45,378 nt of DNA from SAR86 cluster bacterium AG-447-A08. GTDB lineage: Bacteria; Pseudomonadota; Gammaproteobacteria; Magnimaribacterales; Magnimaribacteraceae. Under the pieces are notes generated by a model, which had not been told where the DNA came from, did not search any database, and worked only from the letters and a program-made list of their open reading frames with translations. Location: assembly GCA_003212335.1 (NCBI GenBank), contig QCQA01000010.1, positions 1 to 45,378 of the forward strand, in the 5' to 3' direction. The translations under genes were made by a program, and so were the position numbers. This document shows positions 16,817-25,096 of this stretch, one piece after another (positions within the stretch are counted from its first letter, which is position 1; each line of letters begins with the position of its first letter).

Positions 16817-17548
16817 ATGTCTTATTGTCTTGCTATAAAAGTTAAGGAAGGGTTGGTTTTTGCCTCTGACTCTAGGACGAACGCTGGGCTAGATAATGTA
16901 AGTACCTATTCAAAGATGTTTACATTCAATGTAGGTGATAGAGCATTTGTTCTTCTAACTGCAGGAAACTTAGCGACTTCTCAGGCCGTTTATCATCAGC
17001 TCGAAAAAGACATTTCGGCAAATGATCCTGAAATGAGTCTAAATCTTTGCGAAGATCTTGAACAGGCCGCAAGTTATATCGGTAAACTTAGTGCTGAGAG
17101 CTCAAATCAAGCTCTTGATGTACAAAATCAAACATCCTTAATGGGTTCTTATTTTATTCTAGGCGGTCAAATAAAAAATCAAGAACCAAATTTATTACTT
17201 ATATATCCGGAAGGTAACTTCATATACGTATCTCAAGAAAGGCCTTACCTCCAAATCGGGGAAACTAAGTATGGAAAACCTATCCTTGATAGGATGATAA
17301 ACGAAGATACACCAATTGGAGACTCTGCTCGTGTTGCATTGCTTTCTTTAGATTCCACAATGAGAAGTGATCTTACTGTAGGGCCCCCGATAGACTTTGT
17401 GGTGTATAAAAAAGATCAAATGCATCTAGATTATCAAGGTAGGTACAAACTTAAATCTCCCTATTTCAAGAAGCTGTCAGATACGTGGGCAACCAAACTT
17501 TCTGAAGCAGTGCATTCTTTGCCTAAGTTTAGTTGGGAAGAAGAATAA
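16817..17548 (+). CDS. anbu: Proteasome-type peptidase Anbu
   Basis: A 243-residue Ntn-hydrolase of the bacterial Anbu family (COG3484), relatives of the proteasome beta subunit and HslV that assemble into rings. The N-terminus MSYCLAIKVKEGLVFASDSR, followed by TNAGLDNVSTYSKM, matches Anbu, with Asp18 and Lys33 in the usual places. The nucleophile position after Met removal is Ser2, where Anbu normally has Thr. Ser can serve as an Ntn nucleophile, but with weaker peptidase activity in proteasomes. It is divergent from the ATP-grasp/Alpha-E operon, its standard partners. Its 3' end lies 5 bases from a convergent esterase gene. The substrate and role of Anbu are unknown. Confidence 0.93.
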   Translation: MSYCLAIKVKEGLVFASDSRTNAGLDNVSTYSKMFTFNVGDRAFVLLTAGNLATSQAVYHQLEKDISANDPEMSLNLCEDLEQAASYIGKLSAESSNQALDVQNQTSLMGSYFILGGQIKNQEPNLLLIYPEGNFIYVSQERPYLQIGETKYGKPILDRMINEDTPIGDSARVALLSLDSTMRSDLTVGPPIDFVVYKKDQMHLDYQGRYKLKSPYFKKLSDTWATKLSEAVHSLPKFSWEEE

Positions 17549-17553
17549 TACAT

Positions 17554-18465
17554 TTATAAATATCTTTTAAAAAATCTCCATATCTCTTCAGAAGCATTAA
17601 TATCTTCATTACCGGACCCAAAGTAATACCAAAAGATAGGGTTTTCCCACCAACGTATTTTAAATCCTGGCCAAACGTGCCTACCTTCGACTATTTCATA
17701 CATCCATACTTCATCATCGGAATTTTGCGACCAGTGACGTTGCAGATAAATATCATATTCAGACCCTTCTCCTTTTTTGGCCATTATCTTTGTAGACCTC
17801 TTGTCTAAATTATAAGCATCGGCAAAAAAGTTTATTGTAGATGGCAAGTCGTAATAGGCTCCCCAACCTCCTTTATTTTCCATATCTCCATCAAATAATG
17901 TAATTTGATCCCCGGTTCCATGGATTTCAAAAATCGGAACTATGGATTGTGTATTACATATCTCTTTAGTCTTTGCCATAAGAGATCCTGCCACAGGAGC
18001 AACCGCTCTGAATAGATCAGCAGAAGTGCAAGCCAGTAGATAGCTCATATCTCCTCCGTTAGACATTCCAGTTGCAAAACCTTGTTTCCTTTTAAGACTA
18101 TATTCTTCTGATAGTGATACAAAAAGATCTCTAATAAAAGATACGTCATCAATTGTTGAATCTTTGTGAAATTCATAACCCACATTAAAGAAAGTATTGC
18201 CTTCACTATCTGTTGTTCCTTGGGGGTAAATAACCATAAATCCCTCTCGATCGGCAACTGCATTCATGCCAGAATATTCCATGATCTGTTTAGCAGATCC
18301 CGTGAATCCATGAATAACAAATACAATCGGTGAATCTTCAGTAAGATTATCTGGGATGTGAACAAGGAATTCTCTTTCAACCCCTTCATGCATTATGGTT
18401 CTTTCTTCAGACATCAAACAAGATGTAAAGACCAAAAATAAAGTAAAGAAAAATCTAGTTAGCAT
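17554..18465 (-). CDS. Exported PHB-depolymerase-family esterase (LpqC-like)
   Basis: A 303-residue alpha/beta-hydrolase with a short signal peptide (MLTRFFFTLFLVFTSCLMSE); Cys16 is a possible but imperfect lipobox. The oxyanion-hole segment IVFVIHGFTGSA is near residue 46, the nucleophile in GMSNGGD near 134, the acid in IHGTGDQIT near 190, and the His in EGRHVWPG near the C-terminus. The layout and the GxSNGG box match the COG3509 poly(3-hydroxybutyrate) depolymerase/feruloyl-esterase group, whose members cleave short esters outside the cytoplasm. It overlaps the EF-hand esterase gene by 11 bases, the last of three cotranscribed genes. Real PHB hydrolysis is not implied: no substrate-binding domain is present. 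Confidence 0.88.
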   Translation of the reverse strand: MLTRFFFTLFLVFTSCLMSEERTIMHEGVEREFLVHIPDNLTEDSPIVFVIHGFTGSAKQIMEYSGMNAVADREGFMVIYPQGTTDSEGNTFFNVGYEFHKDSTIDDVSFIRDLFVSLSEEYSLKRKQGFATGMSNGGDMSYLLACTSADLFRAVAPVAGSLMAKTKEICNTQSIVPIFEIHGTGDQITLFDGDMENKGGWGAYYDLPSTINFFADAYNLDKRSTKIMAKKGEGSEYDIYLQRHWSQNSDDEVWMYEIVEGRHVWPGFKIRWWENPIFWYYFGSGNEDINASEEIWRFFKRYL

Positions 18466-19537
18466 ATTCGGACTCTCCTAGGTGAAATTTGACTAAACTC
18501 GCTCCCGCTTTTTCATAAAAGATCGAAGAATTATGATCAACATCTTCTATGGACAAGAACTCATGTTCTATTTTTAATGTCTCTAAAAAAGAGTGATATT
18601 CCTCAATACTCATGTAGTTCATATCCTCCTTGCCAGACCATAACATTAATCTTGGAGTAATATTTTGAGAAGATTTGTGTTGTTCTGCTAAAGACCAAGC
18701 ATCATTACCTAAACCTACATAAAAGATATTCTCTTTATCATCTCGTGGATCATCCTCAAATCCCTCGCTCTCCTTTATAAGCCTTTCAATTTTGTAAGAA
18801 CCTCCTCCAGCTGAAACTGTTCTGAAAAGATCAGGGTACTTAAACATATAACGTGTTGCTGCCCGTCCGCCTTGAGAAAATCCCTCTAAACCACGTCCTT
18901 GCCTTTTAGCGATAGTTCTATAAACCTTATCTATGTGAGGAATTAGTTCTTTTATAAAGATATCTTCTCCATATGAATCTAATTCATCAGAATTGTAATG
19001 ACTGAGTTCTCCTCCGTTAACGAATACGTAAATTGCAGGATCTATAGAAGAATTTTTAAAAACTTCATGAACATAGTGAGCTATAAAAGCTTCTCTGGCT
19101 TCATTCCCCGGCCTGCCTCCATGAAGATAATATACAGTCCTGAATCTTTTATCTGGTTGCTCCTGATAGGCATCAGGAATATAAATATAATAACCTATAG
19201 ATGTGTTCATTAGGGCACTTTGAAAAGATCCTTTTTTCAACTGACTAGGGAATATATATTTGTTATTGAGGTCATTTTCCCAGGAAAATTCTTTTGAAAA
19301 CTCTTTAATAAATTCTCTAAACTCTTCCTTACTGGCTAAATTATCTCTATCGAAGTCTAACAACGAGAACATTCCTTCAGACCATTCTTCTCTCTCGATA
19401 AATCCACTGGAATTTTTGTCTAGTTCCTTAAACCCAAAATAGACCCCTAACTCAACACCCACAAAAGTTAGGATATTTTTAGACTGAAAACCTAAAATCA
19501 ATAAGAATAGAATTAGAAGGATCCACCTAAATTTCAT
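18455..19537 (-). CDS. Membrane-anchored alpha/beta-hydrolase (esterase D/Fes-like) with paired EF-hands
   Basis: A 360-residue protein with three parts. An uncleaved-looking hydrophobic N-terminus spans residues 4-17. Two EF-hand loops follow: D40-E51 (DKNSSGFIEREE) and D61-E72 (DFDRDNLASKEE), each with acidic or Asn/Ser ligands at positions 1, 3, 5 and 12. Then comes an esterase domain from about 105. It carries YYLHGGRPG near 132, the nucleophile in EGFSQGGRAA near 219, and His in VDHNSS near the C-terminus, as in the enterochelin-esterase/EstD group. Calcium could stabilise or regulate the enzyme outside the cytoplasmic membrane, where seawater calcium is plentiful; that is inference. It shares the TAATG junction (1-base overlap) with the upstream methyltransferase gene. 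Confidence 0.82.
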   Translation of the reverse strand: MKFRWILLILFLLILGFQSKNILTFVGVELGVYFGFKELDKNSSGFIEREEWSEGMFSLLDFDRDNLASKEEFREFIKEFSKEFSWENDLNNKYIFPSQLKKGSFQSALMNTSIGYYIYIPDAYQEQPDKRFRTVYYLHGGRPGNEAREAFIAHYVHEVFKNSSIDPAIYVFVNGGELSHYNSDELDSYGEDIFIKELIPHIDKVYRTIAKRQGRGLEGFSQGGRAATRYMFKYPDLFRTVSAGGGSYKIERLIKESEGFEDDPRDDKENIFYVGLGNDAWSLAEQHKSSQNITPRLMLWSGKEDMNYMSIEEYHSFLETLKIEHEFLSIEDVDHNSSIFYEKAGASLVKFHLGESEYAN

Positions 19538-20157
19538 TATTTTGCTATTGCATATCCCCAGTAATTGTATCCAGCTATTTTGGGTGTACTGGGAAGATAC
19601 ATTTCTTCTAATTCAATAATATCAAAACCAGAATCTTCGATTAATGAAGGAATTTTTCTATTGATATTGCAGCCCCCGGCAAATTTTCTCCAAATCGGAT
19701 TAATTCTCTTTTGCCATTTTCTTATATTTTCATCTGGTGCTTCACCGTGCTCACAAAATATCATCTTGCCACCATTCTTTAATACTCTTCTTATTTCTCC
19801 ATTGGCTCTTATCACTTCTGGGATAGTGCACATAGTGTAAGTAACTAATACTGAATCGAAATGATCATCAGGAAGGGAAATTTCTTCAGCGCCAGATGAT
19901 ATGAAGTTAACTTCCATCTGTTCACTGTCTGCAACTTTCCTAGCCATTTCACTTAACTCTTCAGATGGATCTAGTCCCCATAGTTCATCAATTTTTGATT
20001 TATCATAAAAGGGTAAATTCAATCCAGATCCGATACCTACCTCTAGAACTTTTCCTTCAGCCAGAGGTACTACTTTCTCTCTCTGTCGTGCCACTGGCTT
20101 AGACCCACAAGCACAATTTAGAAATTTGGGGAGAACATATTTATCGTATAGACTCAT
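19537..20157 (-). CDS. Class I SAM-dependent methyltransferase
   Basis: A 206-residue methyltransferase. Motif I is VLEVGIGSGLNLPFYD (about residues 36-51), the acidic SAM-ribose contact is in LWGLDPSEEL, and SVLVTYTMCTIPE is the post-motif III stretch. The N-terminal FLNCACGSKPVARQREKVVP fits a UbiE/METTL7-like branch often seen in marine bacteria, where the acceptor is usually unknown; lipid or thiol methylation are possibilities. It is first of a three-gene leftward unit with two exported esterases, but nothing links the activities biochemically. Start ATG at 20157, 40 bases from the divergent SDR gene. Confidence 0.87.
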   Translation of the reverse strand: MSLYDKYVLPKFLNCACGSKPVARQREKVVPLAEGKVLEVGIGSGLNLPFYDKSKIDELWGLDPSEELSEMARKVADSEQMEVNFISSGAEEISLPDDHFDSVLVTYTMCTIPEVIRANGEIRRVLKNGGKMIFCEHGEAPDENIRKWQKRINPIWRKFAGGCNINRKIPSLIEDSGFDIIELEEMYLPSTPKIAGYNYWGYAIAK

Positions 20158-20197
20158 AGTCTAAATCTAATACTTACCTCAATTAAAGGCAATAAAT

Positions 20198-21055
20198 ATG
20201 AATGAGAACCTAGCAAATAAAGTCTGTTTGATTACAGGAGCCACAAGTGGAATAGGCGAAGAATCGGCGAAAGAATTAAATAAGATGGGAGCAGAGATTA
20301 TATTTATTGCTAGAAATGAAGAAAAAGGCAATCGTTTAAAGCAGGAGTTGCAAAATGATTCAGGTAGAGAAGCAACTATGATCATTGCTGATTTGTCTTC
20401 TCAAGCTGAAGTAAAGAAGGCAGCAAACGAATTCTTAGCTCTGAATAAGCCATTAGATATTCTTTTGAATAATGCAGGAATAATGAATAGAGAGAGAAAT
20501 GAGACCGTCGACGGATTCGAAGAGGTTTTTTCAGTTAATCATCTTGCTTACTATACTTTTTCTATATTGCTTGCAGAGAAACTGAAAGAGACAAAGGAAT
20601 CGCGAGTAATAAATGTTGCTTCTGGGGCTCATCAATTTGTAAAGGATATGAATTTTGAGGATTTACAGTCAGAAGAAACTTTCAAGCCTATGCAAGTTTA
20701 TGGACAATCGAAATTAGCTAATATCCTCTTTACGAAGTCACTGGCTAAGAAGCTCTCAGATTTTGATGTAACAGTTAATTGCCTACACCCAGGATTCGTA
20801 AGCACTGGAATTGGCTCAAACAACAAGGGGGTTTGGAACTTTCTAATGTTTTTAGCTAAACCATTCGCCAGAAAGACTGATAAAGGTGCAGAAACTTCAA
20901 TCTACTTGTGTAGTTCTTCTGAGGTAAAAGATGTTTCTGGGGAATATTTCGTAGACTGCAAAATAGAAAAAGTTTCTAAAGCGGCGAATAGTTCTGAACA
21001 AGCTAATCAGTTATGGGAAATAAGCTCTCAATTAACAGGCTTAGATCTACAATGA
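20198..21055 (+). CDS. Short-chain dehydrogenase/reductase (retinol-dehydrogenase-like)
   Basis: A 285-residue classical SDR. The cofactor motif is LITGATSGIG near residues 12-21, NNAGIM near 90, the catalytic Ser in NVASGAHQF, and the YGQSK catalytic Tyr/Lys near 168-172, followed by CLHPGFV. An Arg near residue 40 (ARNEEKG) suggests NADP preference. The longer C-terminus and the LHPGFVSTGI stretch resemble the retinol dehydrogenase/WWOX-like group. Its 3' end overlaps the convergent priA gene by 9 bases. It is a single gene with no obvious pathway context; many substrates are possible. Confidence 0.88.
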   Translation: MNENLANKVCLITGATSGIGEESAKELNKMGAEIIFIARNEEKGNRLKQELQNDSGREATMIIADLSSQAEVKKAANEFLALNKPLDILLNNAGIMNRERNETVDGFEEVFSVNHLAYYTFSILLAEKLKETKESRVINVASGAHQFVKDMNFEDLQSEETFKPMQVYGQSKLANILFTKSLAKKLSDFDVTVNCLHPGFVSTGIGSNNKGVWNFLMFLAKPFARKTDKGAETSIYLCSSSEVKDVSGEYFVDCKIEKVSKAANSSEQANQLWEISSQLTGLDLQ

Positions 21056-23257
21056 AGATAATGGATCTACATCAATAGACCATCGAACTTGTTTGGATAA
21101 TTTCGGATCATAAAGCCTTGACTGCATAACATCTAAAAATTTGTGCAAGTTAGACCTGCTTTTAGAAAAAATACTTAACTCCCATCTATAAACTCCAGAC
21201 TTTTTTTCCATTATGGAAGGCAATGGTCCTACTAGACGCACATTCTTTCTTGTCTTTTCATCAATCCTCGATCTATTTAGCAAGTTTAAGATAAAGTCTC
21301 TGCTCACTAAACTTTTAGGAGATTCAGCAAAAATCTTCGCCTGAAATGAAAAAGGTGGGATATTCGATATTTTTCTTTCCTCTAATAGTTTTTGTGCAAA
21401 TCTTTCGTAACTGCCAGATATTATCTCTTCGATTTGCGGATGGTCAGTGCAATAAGATTGCAAAATGACTCGACCTTGCTTTTTATCCCTGCCCGCTCTT
21501 CCAGAAACTTGTGTCATGAGCTGTGCAACTCTCTCGCTTCCTCTGAAATCTGCACTAAAAAGGCCTGAGTCTGCATCAACAATACCTACGAGAGTGACAT
21601 TTGGGAAATGATGACCCTTGGCAAGGAGCTGAGTTCCAAGAAGAATCATGGGCTTTCCTTGTCTAATTTCATCAAAATATTCATTCAAAGTTTCCTTTTT
21701 TCGTGTTGAATCGCTATCAATTCTAAGAGTTTTAACTTTTGGAAAATTGTTCTGTAAAAATTCTTCAATTCTCTCTGTACCAAAACCATATGTTAAAAAA
21801 TCATCTGAATCACAAGACTCGCATTTTTTTGGATAAGATTTCTGTGCCTCACAATGATGGCAATGAAGCCTTAATGGGTTTTTATGAACCGTCATTAACG
21901 CATCACATCTGGAACAATTTGATATCCAACCGCAAACTTTACATATCATTGATGGAGCATATCCTCTTCTGTTAAGAAAAATTAAGACTTGATTACCTTT
22001 ATCTAGTTCTGAGTGGGTTGCCTCTAGTAGCTCTTTGCTTAAGCCTTCACTTAGTTCTTTGCCTCTCAAATCAACTGCTTGAAAAGTGGGTAAGCTTGCC
22101 CCTGTAGCCCTCTCATTCAATTTTAATACTTCGTATTTATCTTCATGAGCATTCCTTAGAGTTTCCAAAGATGGAGTGGCAGAAGCTAAAACCACTGGTA
22201 TTTTTTGTAACTTGGCTCTATATAGAGCCATATCTCTAGCAGAATAGCGAAATTTATCCATTTGTTTAAATGACAGATCATGCTCTTCATCTACAACAAT
22301 TATTCCCAAATTTTTCATGGGTAAAAATACACTAGAGCGTGTTCCAATGATGATATCAACTAAGCCTCTGGATGCTCCTAACCAAGCATCAACTTTTTCA
22401 CGTTCATTTTTAGCTGAGTGGAAAGACATCACTCTATCCCCGAAATATTCTCTAAACCTCTCCTCTGCTTGAGGAGCAAGTCCTATCTCAGGAATCAGGA
22501 TTAAGGCTTGTTTGCCTTGATTGATAATATCCTGTATTGCTTGAAGATAGACTTCAGTCTTACCGCTACCAGTTATGCCATCTAGTAAAAAAGTTTTATT
22601 TTTGCCTTGTACTTTTTTTATAGCCTCAACGGCTTTATTTTGCTCAGAATTGAGTATCTTTGAAGATTTTAATTTTTTATTCTCTAGTTTCTTGTATGGG
22701 GATAATTCTCTGGAAAATCTTGAAATGAAACCCTTTTCTAATAGCGCATTTATTGCTGTGGAACTTATACCAAAAGCCTGGGTTGATTTAAGAGATATTT
22801 CCTTTTTTTCTTTTAAAAGAGTTATTAGTTTTTGTTGGCTTGGTGCACGCGCTAAACCGTCAACAGATATAAAAGATCCCTTAGAGGTTAATTCTAAATA
22901 CTTACTTTCTCTAAACTTAGCTTCTTTACCTTTTCTGAGCGAAGGTGGAAAAAAATACTGAATAATCTCTCCGAGAGGATAATGATAATAACGAGAAGAC
23001 CATTCGGCCAGACTAAGTGAAGTAGCATCTAATAAAGGAGATTGATCTAAAACTTCAGTGATATGCTTGTATTTTCTTTTGTCTGATACTTCCTGTTTGC
23101 CAAAACCCCATATAACTCCAACTAGCTGTCTTTTCCCAAAAGGCACTAAAACTCTAGATCCTTTTTTTAGAGGAAAACCTTTATTCTTAGGTGGTAAGTA
23201 GGAGAATCTCTCCATCAAAGGAATCGGAACTAAAACTTCTACTAAATCTGAATTCAT
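21047..23257 (-). CDS. priA: Primosomal protein N' (replication restart helicase PriA)
   Basis: PriA recognises stalled forks and reloads the replicative helicase. The start is placed at the ATG at 23257 (MNSDLVEVLVPIPLMERFSY), giving 736 residues, close to E. coli PriA. A longer frame to 23332 would add 25 non-conserved residues. Walker A GITGSGKTEVYLQ, the DEEH box VVDEEHDLSF, and the helicase block VSGRAGRDKKQG are present. The eight zinc-binding cysteines are intact, in CKVCGWISNCSRC and the later CHHCE, CESCD. It is divergent from the bL31 gene, a conserved pairing. The gene overlaps the SDR gene by 9 bases at its 3' end. Confidence 0.97.
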   Translation of the reverse strand: MNSDLVEVLVPIPLMERFSYLPPKNKGFPLKKGSRVLVPFGKRQLVGVIWGFGKQEVSDKRKYKHITEVLDQSPLLDATSLSLAEWSSRYYHYPLGEIIQYFFPPSLRKGKEAKFRESKYLELTSKGSFISVDGLARAPSQQKLITLLKEKKEISLKSTQAFGISSTAINALLEKGFISRFSRELSPYKKLENKKLKSSKILNSEQNKAVEAIKKVQGKNKTFLLDGITGSGKTEVYLQAIQDIINQGKQALILIPEIGLAPQAEERFREYFGDRVMSFHSAKNEREKVDAWLGASRGLVDIIIGTRSSVFLPMKNLGIIVVDEEHDLSFKQMDKFRYSARDMALYRAKLQKIPVVLASATPSLETLRNAHEDKYEVLKLNERATGASLPTFQAVDLRGKELSEGLSKELLEATHSELDKGNQVLIFLNRRGYAPSMICKVCGWISNCSRCDALMTVHKNPLRLHCHHCEAQKSYPKKCESCDSDDFLTYGFGTERIEEFLQNNFPKVKTLRIDSDSTRKKETLNEYFDEIRQGKPMILLGTQLLAKGHHFPNVTLVGIVDADSGLFSADFRGSERVAQLMTQVSGRAGRDKKQGRVILQSYCTDHPQIEEIISGSYERFAQKLLEERKISNIPPFSFQAKIFAESPKSLVSRDFILNLLNRSRIDEKTRKNVRLVGPLPSIMEKKSGVYRWELSIFSKSRSNLHKFLDVMQSRLYDPKLSKQVRWSIDVDPLSSL

Positions 23258-23294
23258 AAATAAAGTATCAAGTATTCTAATTGAAATTTTGCAT

Positions 23295-23322
23295 TTGCCA
23301 TGTTTTGTCTGTCTGGTATAGT
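23295..23322 (+). promoter_or_regulatory. Promoter of the bL31 gene with GC-rich discriminator
   Basis: TTGCCA (23295-23300), a 16-base spacer and TATAGT (23317-23322), preceded by TGG as an extended -10. The bases after the -10 are GTGCCCC..., GC-rich in an AT-rich genome. Such discriminators are typical of stringently controlled ribosomal promoters. Confidence 0.65.
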
Positions 23323-23355
23323 GCCCCTCCATATTTTTAAATACAAGATTATCAA

Positions 23356-23775
23356 ATGCAAAAAGACATCCATCCAGAATACAGAGAAGTTCTATTTCAT
23401 GACAAAAGCATGGACTACTATTTCATCGTACGTTCCACTCTGAAAACAGATGAGACAAAGGAATGGGAAGATGGAAAAACTTACCCTTATTGTGTTCTTG
23501 ATATCTCTTCTGCCTCACACCCCTTCTATACAGGTAAACAGAAGCTTGTTGATACAGGTGGTAGGGTAGATAAGTTCAGAAAACGTTTTGGTAATAAAAC
23601 TAAATCAACAACGGAAGCCGAAATGGCTGCAGAAGAAGAACCAGCGGTTCAAGAAGCTGCCGAAGAATCAGCAGCTGAAGAGGTTGCGGTTGAAGAACCA
23701 GTAGTCGAAGAAACGACTGAGGAGGCAACGCCTGAGGAAACAGTTGATTCAGAGGACTCTTCTGAAGAGAAATAA
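23356..23775 (+). CDS. rpmE2: Ribosomal protein bL31 type B with acidic C-terminal extension
   Basis: Residues 1-80 ([20 protein letters not shown] to FRKRFGNK) match type B bL31 (E. coli YkgM), the form without zinc-binding cysteines, including the [10 protein letters not shown] core. bL31 lies in the bridge between the ribosomal subunits. Residues about 86-139 form a low-complexity Ala/Val/Glu tail with 23 acidic residues by my count and no basic residue before the last Lys; the usual protein ends near residue 85-90. It lies beside priA, the position usually held by the zinc-binding type A rpmE in gammaproteobacteria. It has its own promoter and a strong terminator. The tail's role is unknown; it may be flexible and exposed. 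Confidence 0.93.
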   Translation: MQKDIHPEYREVLFHDKSMDYYFIVRSTLKTDETKEWEDGKTYPYCVLDISSASHPFYTGKQKLVDTGGRVDKFRKRFGNKTKSTTEAEMAAEEEPAVQEAAEESAAEEVAVEEPVVEETTEEATPEETVDSEDSSEEK

Positions 23776-23790
23776 AAATTGTTTAAAGAT

Positions 23791-23820
23791 AAAAAAGACG
23801 CTTTACGCGTCTTTTTTTTT
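23791..23820. terminator. Strong bidirectional intrinsic terminator after rpmE2
   Basis: AAAAAAGACGC (23791-23801) pairs with GCGTCTTTTTT across the loop TTTAC and runs into a T-tract to 23820. The A-run on the other side supplies a U-tract for the opposite strand, so it can also end the convergent serine-hydrolase transcript, whose stop codon overlaps it. Confidence 0.9.
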
Positions 23821-25096
23821 ATTCAATTATCGCCTGATATGTAGCTAATTGCATAAGCTCCCTTACGGGATATGTTCCATCAGGCAATAATTGTGTATGA
23901 ACAATGCCAATGAGATCTTCTTTATGGTCTATCCAAAAATGTGTGCTTGCTGCACCTCCCCAACTATAAACTCCTTCAGAAACTGGTAGACCAGACAAAG
24001 CAGGATTTACAACTACTGAGCCCGTTACACCAAAACCCATACCTCTAACTCTATATCCACTGCCTAGCATATTAAATAAGTTGGTTAAGCCTTCATCAGC
24101 ACTCTCGGACCCCATATGATTTGACGTCATGAATTCAACTGTCTTTTTGCCTAAATACCTTTTTCCTTCATATTCACCTTTATTCAATAACATTTGAGCA
24201 AATTTAAGATAATCTCCAACGGTACTTACCAAACCTCCTCCGCCTGATTCGAGCTGAGGTGGTGTTCTGTAACCAGACTTTTCAGGATCGTCCATTAACA
24301 TCATATTTCCTGGCAAAGGACCGTAATTAGCTGAGAATCTATCTAGTTTGTTATCTGGTACCGTAAAACCAGTATCTTCCATACCTAAAGGACTAAAGAT
24401 TCTTTCCTCCAAAAATTCTCCAAAAGACATGCCGGAGAGCTCTTCTATCAATGCTCCCATTACATCCATACCTACACTGTAATTCCATATAGTTCCGGGT
24501 TGTGCAACAAGAGGAATTTCGGCCAGTGCTTTAGTCCATTCTCTTAAATTATTAAAAGGTGGTTTTGTACCAGCAGTAAAAAATTCTCCTCCGGCACTTG
24601 GAACGTTACCCAGCCCTCTTTCAACCTCTTCAGAAACATACATAGAACCTATAGGTCCTGGCATAAAGGAATAAGACAACCCTGAAGTGTGTGTAGCAAG
24701 TTGCTGAATTGTAATTGGAGAAGAAGCTGCCTCAGTCGTCATGCTTTCTCCATCTCCGCCTGTATAAACTTTCATCTCAGCAAACTCAGGGAAATATTTA
24801 GAGATTGGATCTGTCATTAGAAACTTGCCTTCCTCAAAAAGCATCATCAAAGCAGCACCAGTTACAGGCTTAGATTGAGAATAAATTCTATGAATTGTAT
24901 CTGTCTCCATCGCTAAGCCCTTCTCTATGTCCCTCATGCCGTTGGCTTCAAAATGCACAACCTCGCCTCTTCTAGCTACCAAAGTGACGGTTCCTGGTAT
25001 TTTTTTAGCATCTATTAAAGAACGCATAGATTCTCCTATGTGTTCTAATTTTTCTGTTGAAAATCCTACCTTTTCTGGTTTAGTTATTTTGATCAT
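23819..25096 (-). CDS. Serine hydrolase, beta-lactamase class C / EstB-like family
   Basis: A 425-residue protein of the beta-lactamase/transpeptidase-like fold. The SxxK nucleophile is in IYSQSKPVTGAA near residue 73, and the Tyr motif in WNYSVGMDVMG near residue 207. The C-terminal strand motif SWGGAASTHFWIDH stands in for the KTG box, as in carboxylesterases of family VIII. No signal peptide is visible, so it is probably cytoplasmic, arguing against a true beta-lactamase. It overlaps the upstream coaBC gene by 17 bases (start inside coaBC). Likely activity is ester hydrolysis or transesterification on an unknown substrate. Its stop overlaps the T-tract of the bL31 terminator. Confidence 0.87.
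   Translation of the reverse strand: MIKITKPEKVGFSTEKLEHIGESMRSLIDAKKIPGTVTLVARRGEVVHFEANGMRDIEKGLAMETDTIHRIYSQSKPVTGAALMMLFEEGKFLMTDPISKYFPEFAEMKVYTGGDGESMTTEAASSPITIQQLATHTSGLSYSFMPGPIGSMYVSEEVERGLGNVPSAGGEFFTAGTKPPFNNLREWTKALAEIPLVAQPGTIWNYSVGMDVMGALIEELSGMSFGEFLEERIFSPLGMEDTGFTVPDNKLDRFSANYGPLPGNMMLMDDPEKSGYRTPPQLESGGGGLVSTVGDYLKFAQMLLNKGEYEGKRYLGKKTVEFMTSNHMGSESADEGLTNLFNMLGSGYRVRGMGFGVTGSVVVNPALSGLPVSEGVYSWGGAASTHFWIDHKEDLIGIVHTQLLPDGTYPVRELMQLATYQAIIE

Noticed and set aside
19260-19442. Plus-strand open frame opposite the EF-hand esterase
   Set aside because: It lies wholly inside a well-supported gene on the other strand and has low-complexity Ser/Leu/Asn composition, as do other open frames opposite real genes here (for example 22575-22961 and 35773-35973).
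21047-23332. PriA start at 23332
   Set aside because: The added 25 residues do not resemble PriA and would overlap the bL31 promoter; ATG 23257 gives the standard N-terminus and length.
23630-23775. Possible frameshift or read-through creating the acidic bL31 tail
   Set aside because: The frame is continuous from the conserved core, composition changes without a stop, and the gene ends just before a strong terminator; a genuine extension is simpler.
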